This document shows positions 33,382 through 44,414 of a stretch of 54,173 nt of DNA, in pieces. This stretch comes from Acidobacteriota bacterium. GTDB lineage: Bacteria > Actinomycetota > Actinomycetes > Actinomycetales > Microbacteriaceae. The notes below the pieces were generated by a model that saw only the letters and a program-made list of their open reading frames with translations, was not told the DNA's origin and made no database searches. The DNA is taken from NCBI GenBank assembly GCA_019352055.1, contig JABBOB010000009.1, positions 9,791 through 63,963 on the forward strand, given 5' to 3'. The position numbers were made by a program, and so were the translations under genes. Every line of letters starts with the position of its first letter. The first letter of the stretch is position 1.

Positions 33382-35460
33382 TCAGCGGCGGGTGAGGTCC
33401 TTCGCCCGATCGGTCCCGCCGCGGATGGCGGTCCCCTCCGCGTCGCGCACGGGCCTCCGGGTGGGCATCTTCGGGCGGAGGGGTTCGCCGCGACGGTCCT
33501 GCCCCGGGATCGGGCGGGATCGGCGGCCGTAGATGAGCTGCGACGAGTCGAGCAGCCACGGCACGAGCGCGAGCGTGACGCCGTGCACCAACATCAGCTT
33601 CTGGCGGATCCGCCGCGCCTTGTGGTTGTGCAGAAGCTGCTCCCACCAGTGCCCGACGACGTAGACCGGCGTGTAGACCGTGACGACCTCGGCCCCGTGC
33701 GTGGCCCGGTGCGCCTTCACGTACTTGATGAGCGGCACGCTGATGTCGCGGTAGGGGGAGGGGACCACGGTCAGCGGGACGGCGATGTTCATCGTCGCCC
33801 ACTCCTCCTCGAGGCGCTTCGTCGCGGCGTCGTCGATCGAGACGTGGAGGGCTTCGAGCGTGTCGTGCTTCGCCGCGATCGCGTAGTCGAGCGCCTTCAG
33901 CACCGGCTTCTGCATCCGCCCGACCAGCACGATCGCGTGGTCGCCCTTGGCGCCGAAGGTCGTGTGGGGGTCGACCTCGATCTCCTTCTCGACGTCGCGG
34001 TAGTACCGGTTCACGCCGAGCATCAGGAACCAGAGGATCGGCATGATGACGAACACGAGCCAGGCGCCGTGGGTGAACTTCGTGATCGTCACGATCACCA
34101 GCACGGTCGCCGTCATGCTCGCACCGACGAGGTTGATCACGAGGCTGCGGATGGTGCTGCTGCGTCCCGGCGCCCTCCGTCGCAGCAGGCCGATCCAGTG
34201 CCGGACCATGCCCGTCTGGCCGACGGTGAACGACACGAAGACACCGATGATGTACAGCTGGATCAGGTTCGAGACGCTCGCCTGGTAGACGAGCAGCAGC
34301 AGCGCTGCGACGGCCGACAGCACGATGACGCCGTTGCTGAAGATCAGGCGGTCGCCGCGCGTGGAGAGGGCCTTCGGGGCGTAGCCGTCGCGGGCCAGCA
34401 CGCTGCCGAGCAGCGGGAAGCCGTTGAACGCCGTGTTCGCCGCCAGCAGCAGCACGAGCGCCGTCGCCGCCTGCACGAGGTAGAAGAGAGGGGAGGTCGC
34501 CCCGAACGTCGCGCCTGCCACTTGCGCCATCAGGCTCGGCTGCGGTGCGGTCGCACACGCCTTCCAGCCGATCAGCGAGCACGGTTCCTCGGCGTAGTGC
34601 ACGCCCGAGATCAGCGCGATCGAGAGCAGCCCGACGAAGAGGCAGATCGCGATCAGGCCCATCGCCGTCAGCGTCCTCTGCGCGTTCTTGACCTTCGGGC
34701 GTCGGAACGCGGGCACGCCGTTGGCGATCGCCTCCACGCCCGTCAGTGCGGAGCAGCCGCTCGCGAACGCCCGCAGCACGAGCAGCACCGTGCCCACCTG
34801 CGTGACCTGGTCGGCGTGGACCGTGTAGTGCGAGCTCTCGGCGACCGGCGGCTGCCCCAGCAGGGTGCGGACGACCGCCACCACGACCATCAGGGCGACG
34901 CTGCCGATGAACACGTAGGTGGGCAGGGCGAAGGCGTTGCTCGACTCGCGGACCCCGCGGAGGTTGACGGCGGCCAGCAGCACCACGATCGCGAGCGCCA
35001 TCTCGACGCGGATCCCGGCCAGCTGCGGGAGCGCCGAGATGATGTTGTCGACGCCGGACGCGACCGACACGGAGACCGTGAGGATGTAGTCGACCAGCAG
35101 CGCGGAGGCGACGACCAGCGCAGGACGCTCGCCGAGGTTCTTCTGCGCGACCTCGTAGTCGCCTCCCCCCGACGGGTACGCCTTGATCAGCTGCCGGTAG
35201 GACAGGACGACCACCGCGAGCAGCAGCACGACCACCGCCGCGACCCACGGTGCGAACGCGAGGAACGCCGTGCCGCCGAGCAGCAGGATCAGCAGCAGCT
35301 CCTGCGGGGCGTAGGCCACCGACGACAGCGGGTCCGAGGCGAAGATCGGGAGCGCGAGATGCTTCGGGAGCAGCTGGTCGTCCAGCTTGTGGGAGGGCAG
35401 CTTTTCCCCCAGGATCAGGCGTTTGACGCCGCGACTCTCATCGTCGGCCGCCGAAGTCAC
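33382..35460 (-). CDS. APC family permease, KimA-like (potassium uptake)
   Basis: 692 residues. Twelve or so hydrophobic helices in residues 35-480, then a cytoplasmic domain of about 200 residues. DPLSSVAYAPQEL near residue 43 is the hallmark of KimA/YdaO-type K+ importers, and GGGDYEVAQKN follows. The cytoplasmic domain (DHAIVLVGRMQKPVLKALDYAIAAKHDTLEALHVSID) looks like the USP-like domain of KimA. K+ is the likely substrate; c-di-AMP usually regulates this family, but I saw no matching riboswitch here. Start GTG 35460 is eight bases after TACTGT. Confidence 0.85.
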   Translation of the reverse strand: MTSAADDESRGVKRLILGEKLPSHKLDDQLLPKHLALPIFASDPLSSVAYAPQELLLILLLGGTAFLAFAPWVAAVVVLLLAVVVLSYRQLIKAYPSGGGDYEVAQKNLGERPALVVASALLVDYILTVSVSVASGVDNIISALPQLAGIRVEMALAIVVLLAAVNLRGVRESSNAFALPTYVFIGSVALMVVVAVVRTLLGQPPVAESSHYTVHADQVTQVGTVLLVLRAFASGCSALTGVEAIANGVPAFRRPKVKNAQRTLTAMGLIAICLFVGLLSIALISGVHYAEEPCSLIGWKACATAPQPSLMAQVAGATFGATSPLFYLVQAATALVLLLAANTAFNGFPLLGSVLARDGYAPKALSTRGDRLIFSNGVIVLSAVAALLLLVYQASVSNLIQLYIIGVFVSFTVGQTGMVRHWIGLLRRRAPGRSSTIRSLVINLVGASMTATVLVIVTITKFTHGAWLVFVIMPILWFLMLGVNRYYRDVEKEIEVDPHTTFGAKGDHAIVLVGRMQKPVLKALDYAIAAKHDTLEALHVSIDDAATKRLEEEWATMNIAVPLTVVPSPYRDISVPLIKYVKAHRATHGAEVVTVYTPVYVVGHWWEQLLHNHKARRIRQKLMLVHGVTLALVPWLLDSSQLIYGRRSRPIPGQDRRGEPLRPKMPTRRPVRDAEGTAIRGGTDRAKDLTRR

Positions 35461-35468
35461 GGGTCAGG

Positions 35469-35474
35469 ACAGTA
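35469..35474 (-). promoter_or_regulatory. -10 element of KimA-like permease
   Basis: TACTGT on the minus strand, eight bases before GTG 35460. Confidence 0.35.
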
Positions 35475-35558
35475 CTCGGCGCCGCGAACCTGTCAATTCC
35501 CCTTCCCCTCGCCGCAGACGGGACCCCCGCACGCCACCCCGCTGTCCGATCGGTCAGC

Positions 35559-35564
35559 GATAAT
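35559..35564 (+). promoter_or_regulatory. -10 element of RND permease (leaderless type)
   Basis: GATAAT, exactly six bases before GTG 35571; the closest to consensus of all -10 candidates in the window. Confidence 0.5.
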
Positions 35565-35570
35565 CGGCGG

Positions 35571-38500
35571 GTGCAGATCTTCGCCGCGTTCAGCCTCCGG
35601 AACCGCGCACTGATCGCGCTGATCACCGTCGTCGCCGCCTTCTTCGGCGTCCTGGCCACCACGGGGCTGCGGCAGGAGCTCATCCCCTCGATCCAGTTCC
35701 CCCAGCTCGCAGTCGTGTCGGCCTATCGCGGCGCCTCCCCGCAGATCGTCAACGAGCGCGTCAGCAAGCCGATCGAGCAGGCCGTTCGCGGGATCCGGGG
35801 GGTCGACACCACCTCCTCGCAGTCCTCGACCGGCAGCTCGACGGTGAGCATCAGCTTCACCTTCGGCACCGACCTGAACACGGCTGAGCAGAAGGTCAGC
35901 GCTGCGATCAACGGCCTCCAGTCCTCGCTGCCCACGGGCGTGACTCCCCAGGTCGTGGCCGGCAGTCTGGACGACCTCCCGATCGTCGCCGTCTCCGTCA
36001 CCGGCGACGCGTCCACGACCGAGCTGGCGAGCGCCGTGAACGACTCGGTGCTGCCGAAGCTCGAGAAGCTCGACGGCGTGCGCGCGGCGAGCCTCGCCGG
36101 AGCGCCGGGCACGCGGATCACGGTCACGCCGAAGGACGCGCTCGCGAACCACGGTCTGCAGCCGTCCGTGATCTCCCAGACGCTGCAGGCATCCGGAGCG
36201 CTCGTCCCCGGCGGCTCCGTGACCGAGAACGGACGTACCCGGTCGATCACGATCGGCACCGAGCTCGGCTCCGCGGCCGACATCAGCGCCCTGCCCCTCG
36301 CAGGCGTCACGGAGCAGCAGTGGAACCTGCGTGGTGGCGCACTGACGCGCCCTCCGCGCATCGGCGACGTCGCGTCGGTGGCGCAGGAGCAGGACCCGGT
36401 CACCACCGTCTCGTTGGTGAACGGGAAGCCCGCGCTCACGGTCTCCGTGACGAAGCTGCCGGACGCGAACACGGTGCAGGTGTCCCGCGAGGTCGCCGAA
36501 GCGCTGCCGGGACTCCGCTCGGCGCTGGGTGCGGGCGGCCGCTTCACCCCGGTGTTCGACCAGGCGCCGTTCATCACCCAGTCCATCGACTCGCTGTTGC
36601 AGGAGGGGGGCCTCGGCCTCGCGTTCGCGGTCGTCGTGATCCTCCTCTTCCTGCTCAGCATCCGGGCGACGCTCGTGACGGCGATCAGCATCCCGACCTC
36701 GGTGCTCATCACGCTGATCGGGATGCAGGCGGCCCAGTACTCGCTGAACATCCTGACCCTGGGCGCGATCACGATCGCGATCGGCCGCGTCGTCGACGAC
36801 TCGATCGTCGTCACCGAGAACATCGCCCGGCACTTCCGGGAGGACTTCCCCGGCTTCGCGAACAGCCGGGAGGACCGCCACCGGGTGGCACCGGAGGCGC
36901 GGAGGCGGGTCGTCCTCGATTCGGTGCGGGAGGTCGCCGGTGCGGTCACGGCGTCGACGGCCACGACCGTCGCGGTCTTCCTCCCCATCGCGTTCGTGGG
37001 CAGCACGGCCGGCGAGCTGTTCCGGCCGTTCGCCCTCACGGTGACGATCGCGCTCGCCTCGTCGCTGCTCGTCGCGCTGACGATCGTGCCGGTGCTCTCC
37101 TACTGGTTCCTCCGCCCGGGGCGGAGCAGGCGGGAGTCGGGCAAGCGCCTCGCGCCGCTGCAGCGCGTCTACCGCCCGATCCTCTCCGGCACGCTCGCGC
37201 ACCCGTGGATCACGGTCCTCGTCGCGCTGCTCGTGCTCGGCGGGACGGCCACGCTGCTGCCCGGGCTGCAGACCAACTACCTCGGGTCGACCGGTCAGAA
37301 CACCCTCACGGTCACCCAGAACGTCGCCGACGGCACGAGCCTCGGCGATCAGACCGCGGAGGCGCGGAAGGTCGACCGCACCCTCAGGTCGATCGACGGC
37401 GTGAGCATCGTCGACGCCTCGATCGGCACGAGCGGCAACGCGGCGCGCGACGCGTTCACCGGCGGGGCCGGGTCGAAGATCACCTACTCGATCACGACGG
37501 CGGAGACGGTGGACCAGGACGCGCTGCAGCAGCGCATCCGAACCCGCCTCGGCGGAGCGAAGGGCGAGTTCGAGCTCACGACCGGGCAGGGTTTCGGCAC
37601 CTCGAGCGACATCCAGGTCGACGTCACGGCGGGGAACACCCAGGCGCTGAGCGGTGCGGCGGACCGGATCCTCGCGAAGGTCCGGGGGCTCTCCTCCGTC
37701 GCCCAGGCCACCAGCAATCTCGCCGCGACCCAGCAGTACCTCGCCGTCCGCGTCGACGCGACGAAAGCGGCGCAGGCCGGGTTCACGGAGGCGTCGCTCG
37801 CCCAGTACGTCGCCGCGCAGACGCAGCCGACCGACATCGGCGCGATCACGGTGGGGGACACCAGCATCACGGTCTACCTCGCCTCGCAGAACCCGCCGAC
37901 GACCATCGACACGCTGAAGAAGCTGCAGGTGCCGACGCCCACGGGGAAGCAGCAGCTCTCCTCGCTCGCCACGGTCGCCCTCGACACCGAGCCGGCGACG
38001 GTCACCAGCACCGACGGCGCCCGCAGCGCGACCATCACCGCCACCCCCAAGGGGACGAACACCGGCGCTGCGATCGCACAGGTGCAGAAGGCCGTCGACG
38101 GCCTCGCCCTGCCCGCGGGGGCTGCGGCCACCCTCGGCGGCCTCGCGTCGGACCAGACGAGCGCGTTCCAGCAGCTCTTCCTCGCGCTGCTCGCGGCGAT
38201 CCTGATCGTCTACACGATCATGGTGGCGACGTTCCGGAGCCTGCGGCAGCCGCTGCTCCTGCTGATCTCGGTGCCGTTCGCCGCCACCGGCGCGATCCTG
38301 CTGCAGCTCGCCTCCGGCATCCCGCTCGGCGTCGCTTCCGTGATCGGCCTGATCATGCTGGTCGGGATCGTGGTGACGAACGCGATCGTCTTGATCGACC
38401 TGGTGCGCCAGTACCGGGAGAAGGGGGAGTCGGTCCGCGATGCGGTGCTGGACGGCGCATCGAGACGTCTCCGGCCGATCCTGATGACGGCGCTCGCCAC

Positions 38501-38759
38501 GATCTTCGCCCTCATCCCGATGGCGTCGGGGCTGACCGGGCACAGCGGGTTCATCTCCCAACCGCTCGCGATCGTGGTGATCGGCGGCCTCGTCTCGTCC
38601 ACGGTGCTCACCCTGATCGTGCTGCCGACCCTCTACTTCCTGGTGGAGGGCCGGCGCCAGCGCCGGGACGAGCGCCGTGCCCGCCGCCGCACGCCCTCAG
38701 AGAGGACGAAGCGCGAGAAGGCGCTGCAGCGCGCCCCCTCCGCGCCCCCCGCCTCCTGA
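35571..38759 (+). CDS. efflux RND transporter permease (AcrB/HAE1-like)
   Basis: 1062 residues, full RND length. Twelve helices in two halves with two large extracytoplasmic domains. Features: FSLRNRALIALITVVAAFFGVLATTGLRQELIPSI in TM1, RGASPQIVNERVSKPIEQAVRGIRGV after it, and AIGRVVDDSIVVTENIARHF in TM4 with the paired Asp of the proton relay. No periplasmic adaptor or outer-membrane partner is adjacent, as usual in actinobacteria; other family members act alone or with unlinked partners. Start GTG 35571, six bases after GATAAT. Substrate cannot be told; heavy metal and drug types both share this core. Confidence 0.92.
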   Translation: MQIFAAFSLRNRALIALITVVAAFFGVLATTGLRQELIPSIQFPQLAVVSAYRGASPQIVNERVSKPIEQAVRGIRGVDTTSSQSSTGSSTVSISFTFGTDLNTAEQKVSAAINGLQSSLPTGVTPQVVAGSLDDLPIVAVSVTGDASTTELASAVNDSVLPKLEKLDGVRAASLAGAPGTRITVTPKDALANHGLQPSVISQTLQASGALVPGGSVTENGRTRSITIGTELGSAADISALPLAGVTEQQWNLRGGALTRPPRIGDVASVAQEQDPVTTVSLVNGKPALTVSVTKLPDANTVQVSREVAEALPGLRSALGAGGRFTPVFDQAPFITQSIDSLLQEGGLGLAFAVVVILLFLLSIRATLVTAISIPTSVLITLIGMQAAQYSLNILTLGAITIAIGRVVDDSIVVTENIARHFREDFPGFANSREDRHRVAPEARRRVVLDSVREVAGAVTASTATTVAVFLPIAFVGSTAGELFRPFALTVTIALASSLLVALTIVPVLSYWFLRPGRSRRESGKRLAPLQRVYRPILSGTLAHPWITVLVALLVLGGTATLLPGLQTNYLGSTGQNTLTVTQNVADGTSLGDQTAEARKVDRTLRSIDGVSIVDASIGTSGNAARDAFTGGAGSKITYSITTAETVDQDALQQRIRTRLGGAKGEFELTTGQGFGTSSDIQVDVTAGNTQALSGAADRILAKVRGLSSVAQATSNLAATQQYLAVRVDATKAAQAGFTEASLAQYVAAQTQPTDIGAITVGDTSITVYLASQNPPTTIDTLKKLQVPTPTGKQQLSSLATVALDTEPATVTSTDGARSATITATPKGTNTGAAIAQVQKAVDGLALPAGAAATLGGLASDQTSAFQQLFLALLAAILIVYTIMVATFRSLRQPLLLLISVPFAATGAILLQLASGIPLGVASVIGLIMLVGIVVTNAIVLIDLVRQYREKGESVRDAVLDGASRRLRPILMTALATIFALIPMASGLTGHSGFISQPLAIVVIGGLVSSTVLTLIVLPTLYFLVEGRRQRRDERRARRRTPSERTKREKALQRAPSAPPAS

Positions 38760-38772
38760 CCCGGAGCACGAC

Positions 38773-38864
38773 AACAGGAAGAATTCGCTTCGGCAGGAAG
38801 AAATCGCGCATCTTTTCCTGTCGAAGCGATTCGTTCCTGCCGAAGTGCTCCGCTTTATCCTGCT
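38773..38864. promoter_or_regulatory. cluster of 16-bp sites between RND and DEAD-box genes
   Basis: Four near-identical 16-bp units: AACAGGAAGAATTCGC (38773-38788), GGCAGGAAGAAATCGC (38792-38807), and, reversed, ACAGGAAAAGATGCGC (38806-38821) and GGCAGGAACGAATCGC (38826-38841), with a weaker fifth (AGCAGGATAAAGC reversed, 38852-38864). Two face one way and two (or three) the other. The region is A/T-richer than its surroundings. Candidate operator array for the downstream helicase or the upstream RND gene. Confidence 0.55.
38788..38845. terminator. long hairpin formed by the 16-bp sites
   Basis: The inward-facing outer units form a 20-bp stem with two mismatches (38788-38807 and 38826-38845) and an 18-base loop. 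It starts 28 bases after the RND stop and may act as its terminator, or as a leader structure of the helicase transcript. Confidence 0.5.
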
Positions 38865-39018
38865 GTAGTGCTCCATGGGGTGCGGCTGTACCATGGAGGG
38901 TCGGCCAGGACCGTACTCGTGGAGTCCACAGGCCGTCGACGCGTCGCACCCGACGCGCTCACACGGCCCGCTGCAGAAGCGCGAAGCGCGCAGCGCCCTG
39001 ATCGGACGGAACATCCGC

Positions 39019-41217
39019 ATGCCTGCACGCCCTCGCGACAACAAGACCCCCGACGGCGCCAAGCGCCGCTGGACGCCCGACCAGCGCGCCACGCGCGGCC
39101 CGTCCGCGGGATCAGGCGCACCGGCCAAGGGCGCCCGCGCCACGCAGCGCGAGGCCCGCTTCGGCACCGAGCGCGAGCGCAGCACCGATCGCACGAGCCG
39201 CGGCATCGACTGGTACCCGGGGCCCCGCAACGCCGACCGCTCCGATCGCCCCTCGGGCGACCGCCGATTCGGCGGCCAGCGCGGCGACCGCACGGACCGC
39301 CCCGAGCGAGGCCGGTCCGAGCGTCACCAGAGCGACGTCGGCGGCAGCAACCGGTCGTCGCGCGGCTTCGACCGGAACGACCGGTCTGAGCGTCCGCAGC
39401 GAGGCTTCGACCGCACCGAGCGGCCGCAGCGGAACGACCGGAGCGAGCGCCCGCAGCGCGACTTCGATCGCCCCGACCGCAGCCAGGGCGCCGACCGGTC
39501 CGAGCGGCCGCAGCGGAGCCTCGACCGGATGGACCGCTCGCAGGGGCAGGGCCGCACCGAGCGGCCGCAGCGTGGCTTCGACCGGCCCGACCGGCCCGAC
39601 CGGCCCGACCGTCCCCAGTGGAACGACCGGTCCGAGCGGCCGCAGCGGAGCTTCGACCGGACGGACCGCTCGCAGGGGCAGGGTCGCACCGACCGTCCGC
39701 AGCGGAGCTTCGACCGGCCGCAGCGCGACGACCGGCCCGCGCGCACCGAGCGCCCGACGTACCAGGACCGCGCCGAGCGCGCGCCGCGCACGGACCGCTT
39801 CGAGCGTCCGCAGCGCACCGAGCGGTTCGAGCGGGATGACCGCCGGCCTTCCCGCGAGGAGCGCCCGCGCACCGAGCACTTCCCGGCCCGCAACCCGAAC
39901 CGCGACCGGGCGCAGCACGACCGCCGTCCGGCGACCAGCTTCTCGGGCCGGGAGAAGCGCAGCACCCGTTTCGAGGCGCCGCAGGACGTCGTGCTGGCGC
40001 GCCTCGAGGGCGACGTCGTGACCGCCGCGGATGTCGCCGGTCGCACCTTCGCCGACCTCGGTCTCGGCGAGCAGATCACGAAGGCGCTCGCGGACCTGGG
40101 CGCCACCTCCCCCTTCCCGATCCAGGCGGCGACCATCCCGGCCGCCCTGCAGGGGCGCAACGTGCTCGGCCGCGGTCGCACGGGCTCCGGGAAGACCATC
40201 GCCTTCGGTGCGGCGCTCGTCGAGCGCCTGCTGCGCAACTGGGCGGCGGCGGGGCGCACCGGCACGGGCCGTCGGCAGGGCCGTGCGCCGCGCGCCCTGA
40301 TCCTCGCGCCGACCCGCGAGCTGGCGCTGCAGATCGACCGCACCGTGCAGCCGATCGCCCGCTCGGTCGGGCTCTACACGACCCAGATCGTGGGCGGCGT
40401 GCCGCAAGGTCGTCAGGTCGGCGCGCTCGTCAAGGGGGTCGACATCGTGATCGGCACCCCGGGTCGGATCGAGGACCTGCTGGAGCAGGGCCGCCTCGAC
40501 CTCGGCGCGATCGAGATCGCGGTGCTGGACGAGGCCGACCACATGGCCGACCTCGGCTTCCTCGAGCCGATCCAGCGCCTCCTCCGCCGGGTGCCGACGG
40601 ACGGGCAGCGCCTCATGTTCTCCGCCACGCTCGACGCGGCGGTCGCGCAGCTGGTCGCCGAGTTCCTCCCGGACCCGGACGTGCACGAGGTCGCGGACCC
40701 CGCGGGCTCCGTCACCGCGGACCACCGCGTGCTCGTGATCGAGCAGGGTGAGAAGCTGCCCGTGCTCGCGGCGCTCGTCGGGTCCGTCGAGCGCTCGCTC
40801 GTGTTCGCCCGCACCCGGGCCTTCGCGGAGCAGCTGGCCGACGACCTGGACGGCGAGGGCGTCAGGACGGAGAGCCTGCACGGAGACCTGAACCAGGCCC
40901 GCCGCACCCGCAACCTCGCCAGGTTCAGCGAGGGCAAGGTGTCCGCACTGGTCGCGACCGACGTCGCCGCGCGCGGCATCCACGTCGACGGCATCGAGCT
41001 CGTCGTGCATGCGGACTCGGCCGAGGACTACAAGACGTACCTGCACCGCTCCGGCCGCACGGGTCGCGCCGGCGCCTCCGGCACCGTCGTCACGCTGATC
41101 ACCGCGAGGCGGCGCAGGCGGTTCACCGAGCTGCTCGAGCGCGCTGGCGTCGAGGCGGAGTTCGTCGTGCTGCGAGCCGGTGAGGACCCGGTGGAGGCGC
41201 TCCGCTCGGCTCGGTAG
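39019..41217 (+). CDS. DEAD-box RNA helicase with long repetitive N-terminal region
   Basis: 732 residues. The C-terminal 390 residues are a standard DEAD-box core: Q motif FPIQAATIPAAL, motif I GRTGSGKT (about 388-395), Ia PTRELALQ, Ib TPGR, motif II LDEADHMADLG, motif III SATLD, then motifs V (ATDVAARGIH) and VI (HRSGRTGRAG). The first 335 residues are disordered-looking and rich in Arg, Asp, Ser, Pro and Phe, with many approximate repeats such as DRSERPQRxFDR. RG/RD-rich extensions of this kind bind RNA in other helicases; likely role in ribosome assembly, mRNA turnover or cold adaptation. The ATG at 39019 is preferred because upstream in-frame sequence (from 38875) is in the leader; ATG/start is uncertain. 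Confidence 0.9.
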   Translation: MPARPRDNKTPDGAKRRWTPDQRATRGPSAGSGAPAKGARATQREARFGTERERSTDRTSRGIDWYPGPRNADRSDRPSGDRRFGGQRGDRTDRPERGRSERHQSDVGGSNRSSRGFDRNDRSERPQRGFDRTERPQRNDRSERPQRDFDRPDRSQGADRSERPQRSLDRMDRSQGQGRTERPQRGFDRPDRPDRPDRPQWNDRSERPQRSFDRTDRSQGQGRTDRPQRSFDRPQRDDRPARTERPTYQDRAERAPRTDRFERPQRTERFERDDRRPSREERPRTEHFPARNPNRDRAQHDRRPATSFSGREKRSTRFEAPQDVVLARLEGDVVTAADVAGRTFADLGLGEQITKALADLGATSPFPIQAATIPAALQGRNVLGRGRTGSGKTIAFGAALVERLLRNWAAAGRTGTGRRQGRAPRALILAPTRELALQIDRTVQPIARSVGLYTTQIVGGVPQGRQVGALVKGVDIVIGTPGRIEDLLEQGRLDLGAIEIAVLDEADHMADLGFLEPIQRLLRRVPTDGQRLMFSATLDAAVAQLVAEFLPDPDVHEVADPAGSVTADHRVLVIEQGEKLPVLAALVGSVERSLVFARTRAFAEQLADDLDGEGVRTESLHGDLNQARRTRNLARFSEGKVSALVATDVAARGIHVDGIELVVHADSAEDYKTYLHRSGRTGRAGASGTVVTLITARRRRRFTELLERAGVEAEFVVLRAGEDPVEALRSAR
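39364..39850 (+). repeat. approximate tandem repeats coding for DRSERPQRxFDR units
   Basis: Repeated DNA of about 30-60 bases per unit, each encoding variants of ERPQRGFDRTDR or DRSERPQRSFDR, with spacer PDRPDRPDRP and SQGQGR. Copy number is likely variable between strains. Confidence 0.7.
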
Positions 41218-41219
41218 GC

Positions 41220-41225
41220 GATGAT
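41220..41225 (+). promoter_or_regulatory. -10 element of DUF1684 gene (leaderless type)
   Basis: GATGAT, exactly six bases before GTG 41232, just after the helicase stop. Confidence 0.3.
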
Positions 41226-41231
41226 CAGCGC

Positions 41232-41858
41232 GTGAACCTCGACGACGCGATCGACATCGCGGACTGGCGCCTCCGTGTGCACGAGCTGTACGCGGATGTG
41301 CGGGTGCAGTACGCCCGGAACGAAGCGCTCGCGCACCGCACCTGGGTGGACGGCCGCAACGAGCTCTTCGCCGAGCACCCGGCCGCCCCGTTGCTGGAGG
41401 AGGACGAGGACGACTTCGACGGCCTCGACGTGCCCGACTACGACCCGGCCTGGGCGTTCGAGGCCGAGATCGAGGAGGCGCCGCCCGCTCACATGGACGT
41501 GCCGACCGGCACGGACGGCGTCGTCCCGTTCGACCGGATCGGCATCGTGCGCCTCGACGGCCTCGGCACGCTCGACGTGTGGTGGCTCGGCTCCTACGGC
41601 GGCGGGATCTTCATCCCCGTCAAGGACGCCTCGGCGGGGAAGGACGGTGGCACCTACGGCGGTGGCCGGTACCTGATCGACACCGTCAAGGGTGCCGACC
41701 TCGGCGAACGCGGCTCGCGGCTGGTGCTCGACCTCAACTTCGCCTACAACCCGTCCTGCGCCTACGACCCCGACTGGGCGTGCCCGCTCGCGCCGAGCGG
41801 GAACACGCTCCAGGTCGCCGTCCCGGTCGGCGAGCGGACGTTCGCCGACGACTACTGA
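41232..41858 (+). CDS. DUF1684 domain protein
   Basis: 208 residues. Conserved features of the DUF1684 family are the [18 protein letters not shown]-like central block (here [44 protein letters not shown]) and the C-terminal [39 protein letters not shown]. The N-terminus has [14 protein letters not shown]. No signal peptide or TM. Function is unknown. The gene starts 14 bases after the helicase stop and may be read with it, or separately from a GATGAT element. Confidence 0.85.
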   Translation: MNLDDAIDIADWRLRVHELYADVRVQYARNEALAHRTWVDGRNELFAEHPAAPLLEEDEDDFDGLDVPDYDPAWAFEAEIEEAPPAHMDVPTGTDGVVPFDRIGIVRLDGLGTLDVWWLGSYGGGIFIPVKDASAGKDGGTYGGGRYLIDTVKGADLGERGSRLVLDLNFAYNPSCAYDPDWACPLAPSGNTLQVAVPVGERTFADDY

Positions 41859-41942
41859 TCGAGGTCGGCGAGGCCGCTCCGGGGTGCCGGGCGCTGAGGA
41901 ACGGGCCTCCACAGGCGAACCCGTCGTGTCCGACGGCGCGCC

Positions 41943-41948
41943 TACACT
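41943..41948 (+). promoter_or_regulatory. -10 element of recQ (leaderless type)
   Basis: TACACT, seven bases before the ATG at 41956. Confidence 0.45.
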
Positions 41949-41955
41949 CCCCGGC

Positions 41956-43805
<1,850 letters not shown>

Positions 43806-43809
<4 letters not shown>

Positions 43810-44348
43810 CCGAGTTCTGCACCGCCCGCCTCCTGCTGCGGCACTGGCGGGAGGAGGATCGGGAGCCCTTCGCCGAGATGGGTGCCGATGCCGAGGTGAT
43901 GGAGCACTTCCCCGCAGGGCTGAGCCGTGCGGAGTCGGACGCGTTCGTCGACGGGATCGGCGCGCTCCTCGAGCGTCGCGGCTGGGGGCTCTGGGCGGTG
44001 GAGGAGCTCGCGACCGGACGCTTCATCGGCTTCACCGGGCTCAACGAGCCGGGCTTCGAGGCGCCGTTCCTCCCGGCGACCGAGATCGGCTGGCGGCTCC
44101 GCAGGGACGCGTGGGGACACGGGTACGCGAGCGAGGCGGCCCGCGGCGTGCTGGCGGTCGCCTTCGAGGACCTCGGGCTCGAGGAGCTCGTCTCGTTCAC
44201 CGCCGTGTCGAACGCGCGGTCGCAGGCCGTGATGCGCCGCATCGGGATGACGGCCGACCCGGCCGAGGACTTCGATCACCCGGCGATCGCGGAGGGGAGC
44301 CCCGTGCGCTCCCACGTGCTCTACCGCCTCCGCCGTTGCACCGGCTGA
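43806..44348 (+). CDS. GNAT family N-acetyltransferase (RimJ/RimL-like)
   Basis: 180 residues. [36 protein letters not shown] at the N-terminus and [55 protein letters not shown] form the acetyl-CoA fold (RxxGxA-type loop DAWGHGYA). It resembles RimJ/RimL-type enzymes that acetylate ribosomal protein or other N-termini; the true substrate is unknown. Start GTG 43806 overlaps the recQ stop, so the two are coupled. It ends just before a very strong hairpin. Confidence 0.88.
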
Positions 44349-44350
44349 GG

Positions 44351-44405
44351 GTGCTCCGGTTCCCCGCCGCTTCGATGGGGCCGGAGCGGCGGGGAACCGG
44401 AGCAC
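44351..44405. terminator. 21-bp perfect hairpin between convergent GNAT and AKR
   Basis: Perfect 21-bp arms (44351-44371 and 44385-44405) beginning GTGCTCCGGTTCC, with a 13-base loop. It is one of the strongest inverted repeats in the window, in the gap between two convergent genes; no U-tract. Confidence 0.75.
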
Positions 44406-44414
44406 GTCGGTCGC

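Noticed and set aside
35461-35570. c-di-AMP riboswitch before the KimA-like permease
   Set aside because: The gene seems leaderless (TACTGT eight bases before GTG), leaving no room.
32356-35613. Open reading frame of about 1085 residues antisense to the KimA-like permease
   Set aside because: Same shadow effect; no recognisable domain, low-complexity His/Asp/Arg composition.
35493-38561. Open reading frame of about 1020 residues antisense to the RND permease
   Set aside because: Pure mirror of the coding strand in GC-rich DNA; composition is Arg/Gly/Asp-rich, no domain, and the RND gene has complete motifs.
39364-39850. Repeats resembling a CRISPR array
   Set aside because: Repeats are in frame, encode the helicase N-terminus and have no regular unique spacers.
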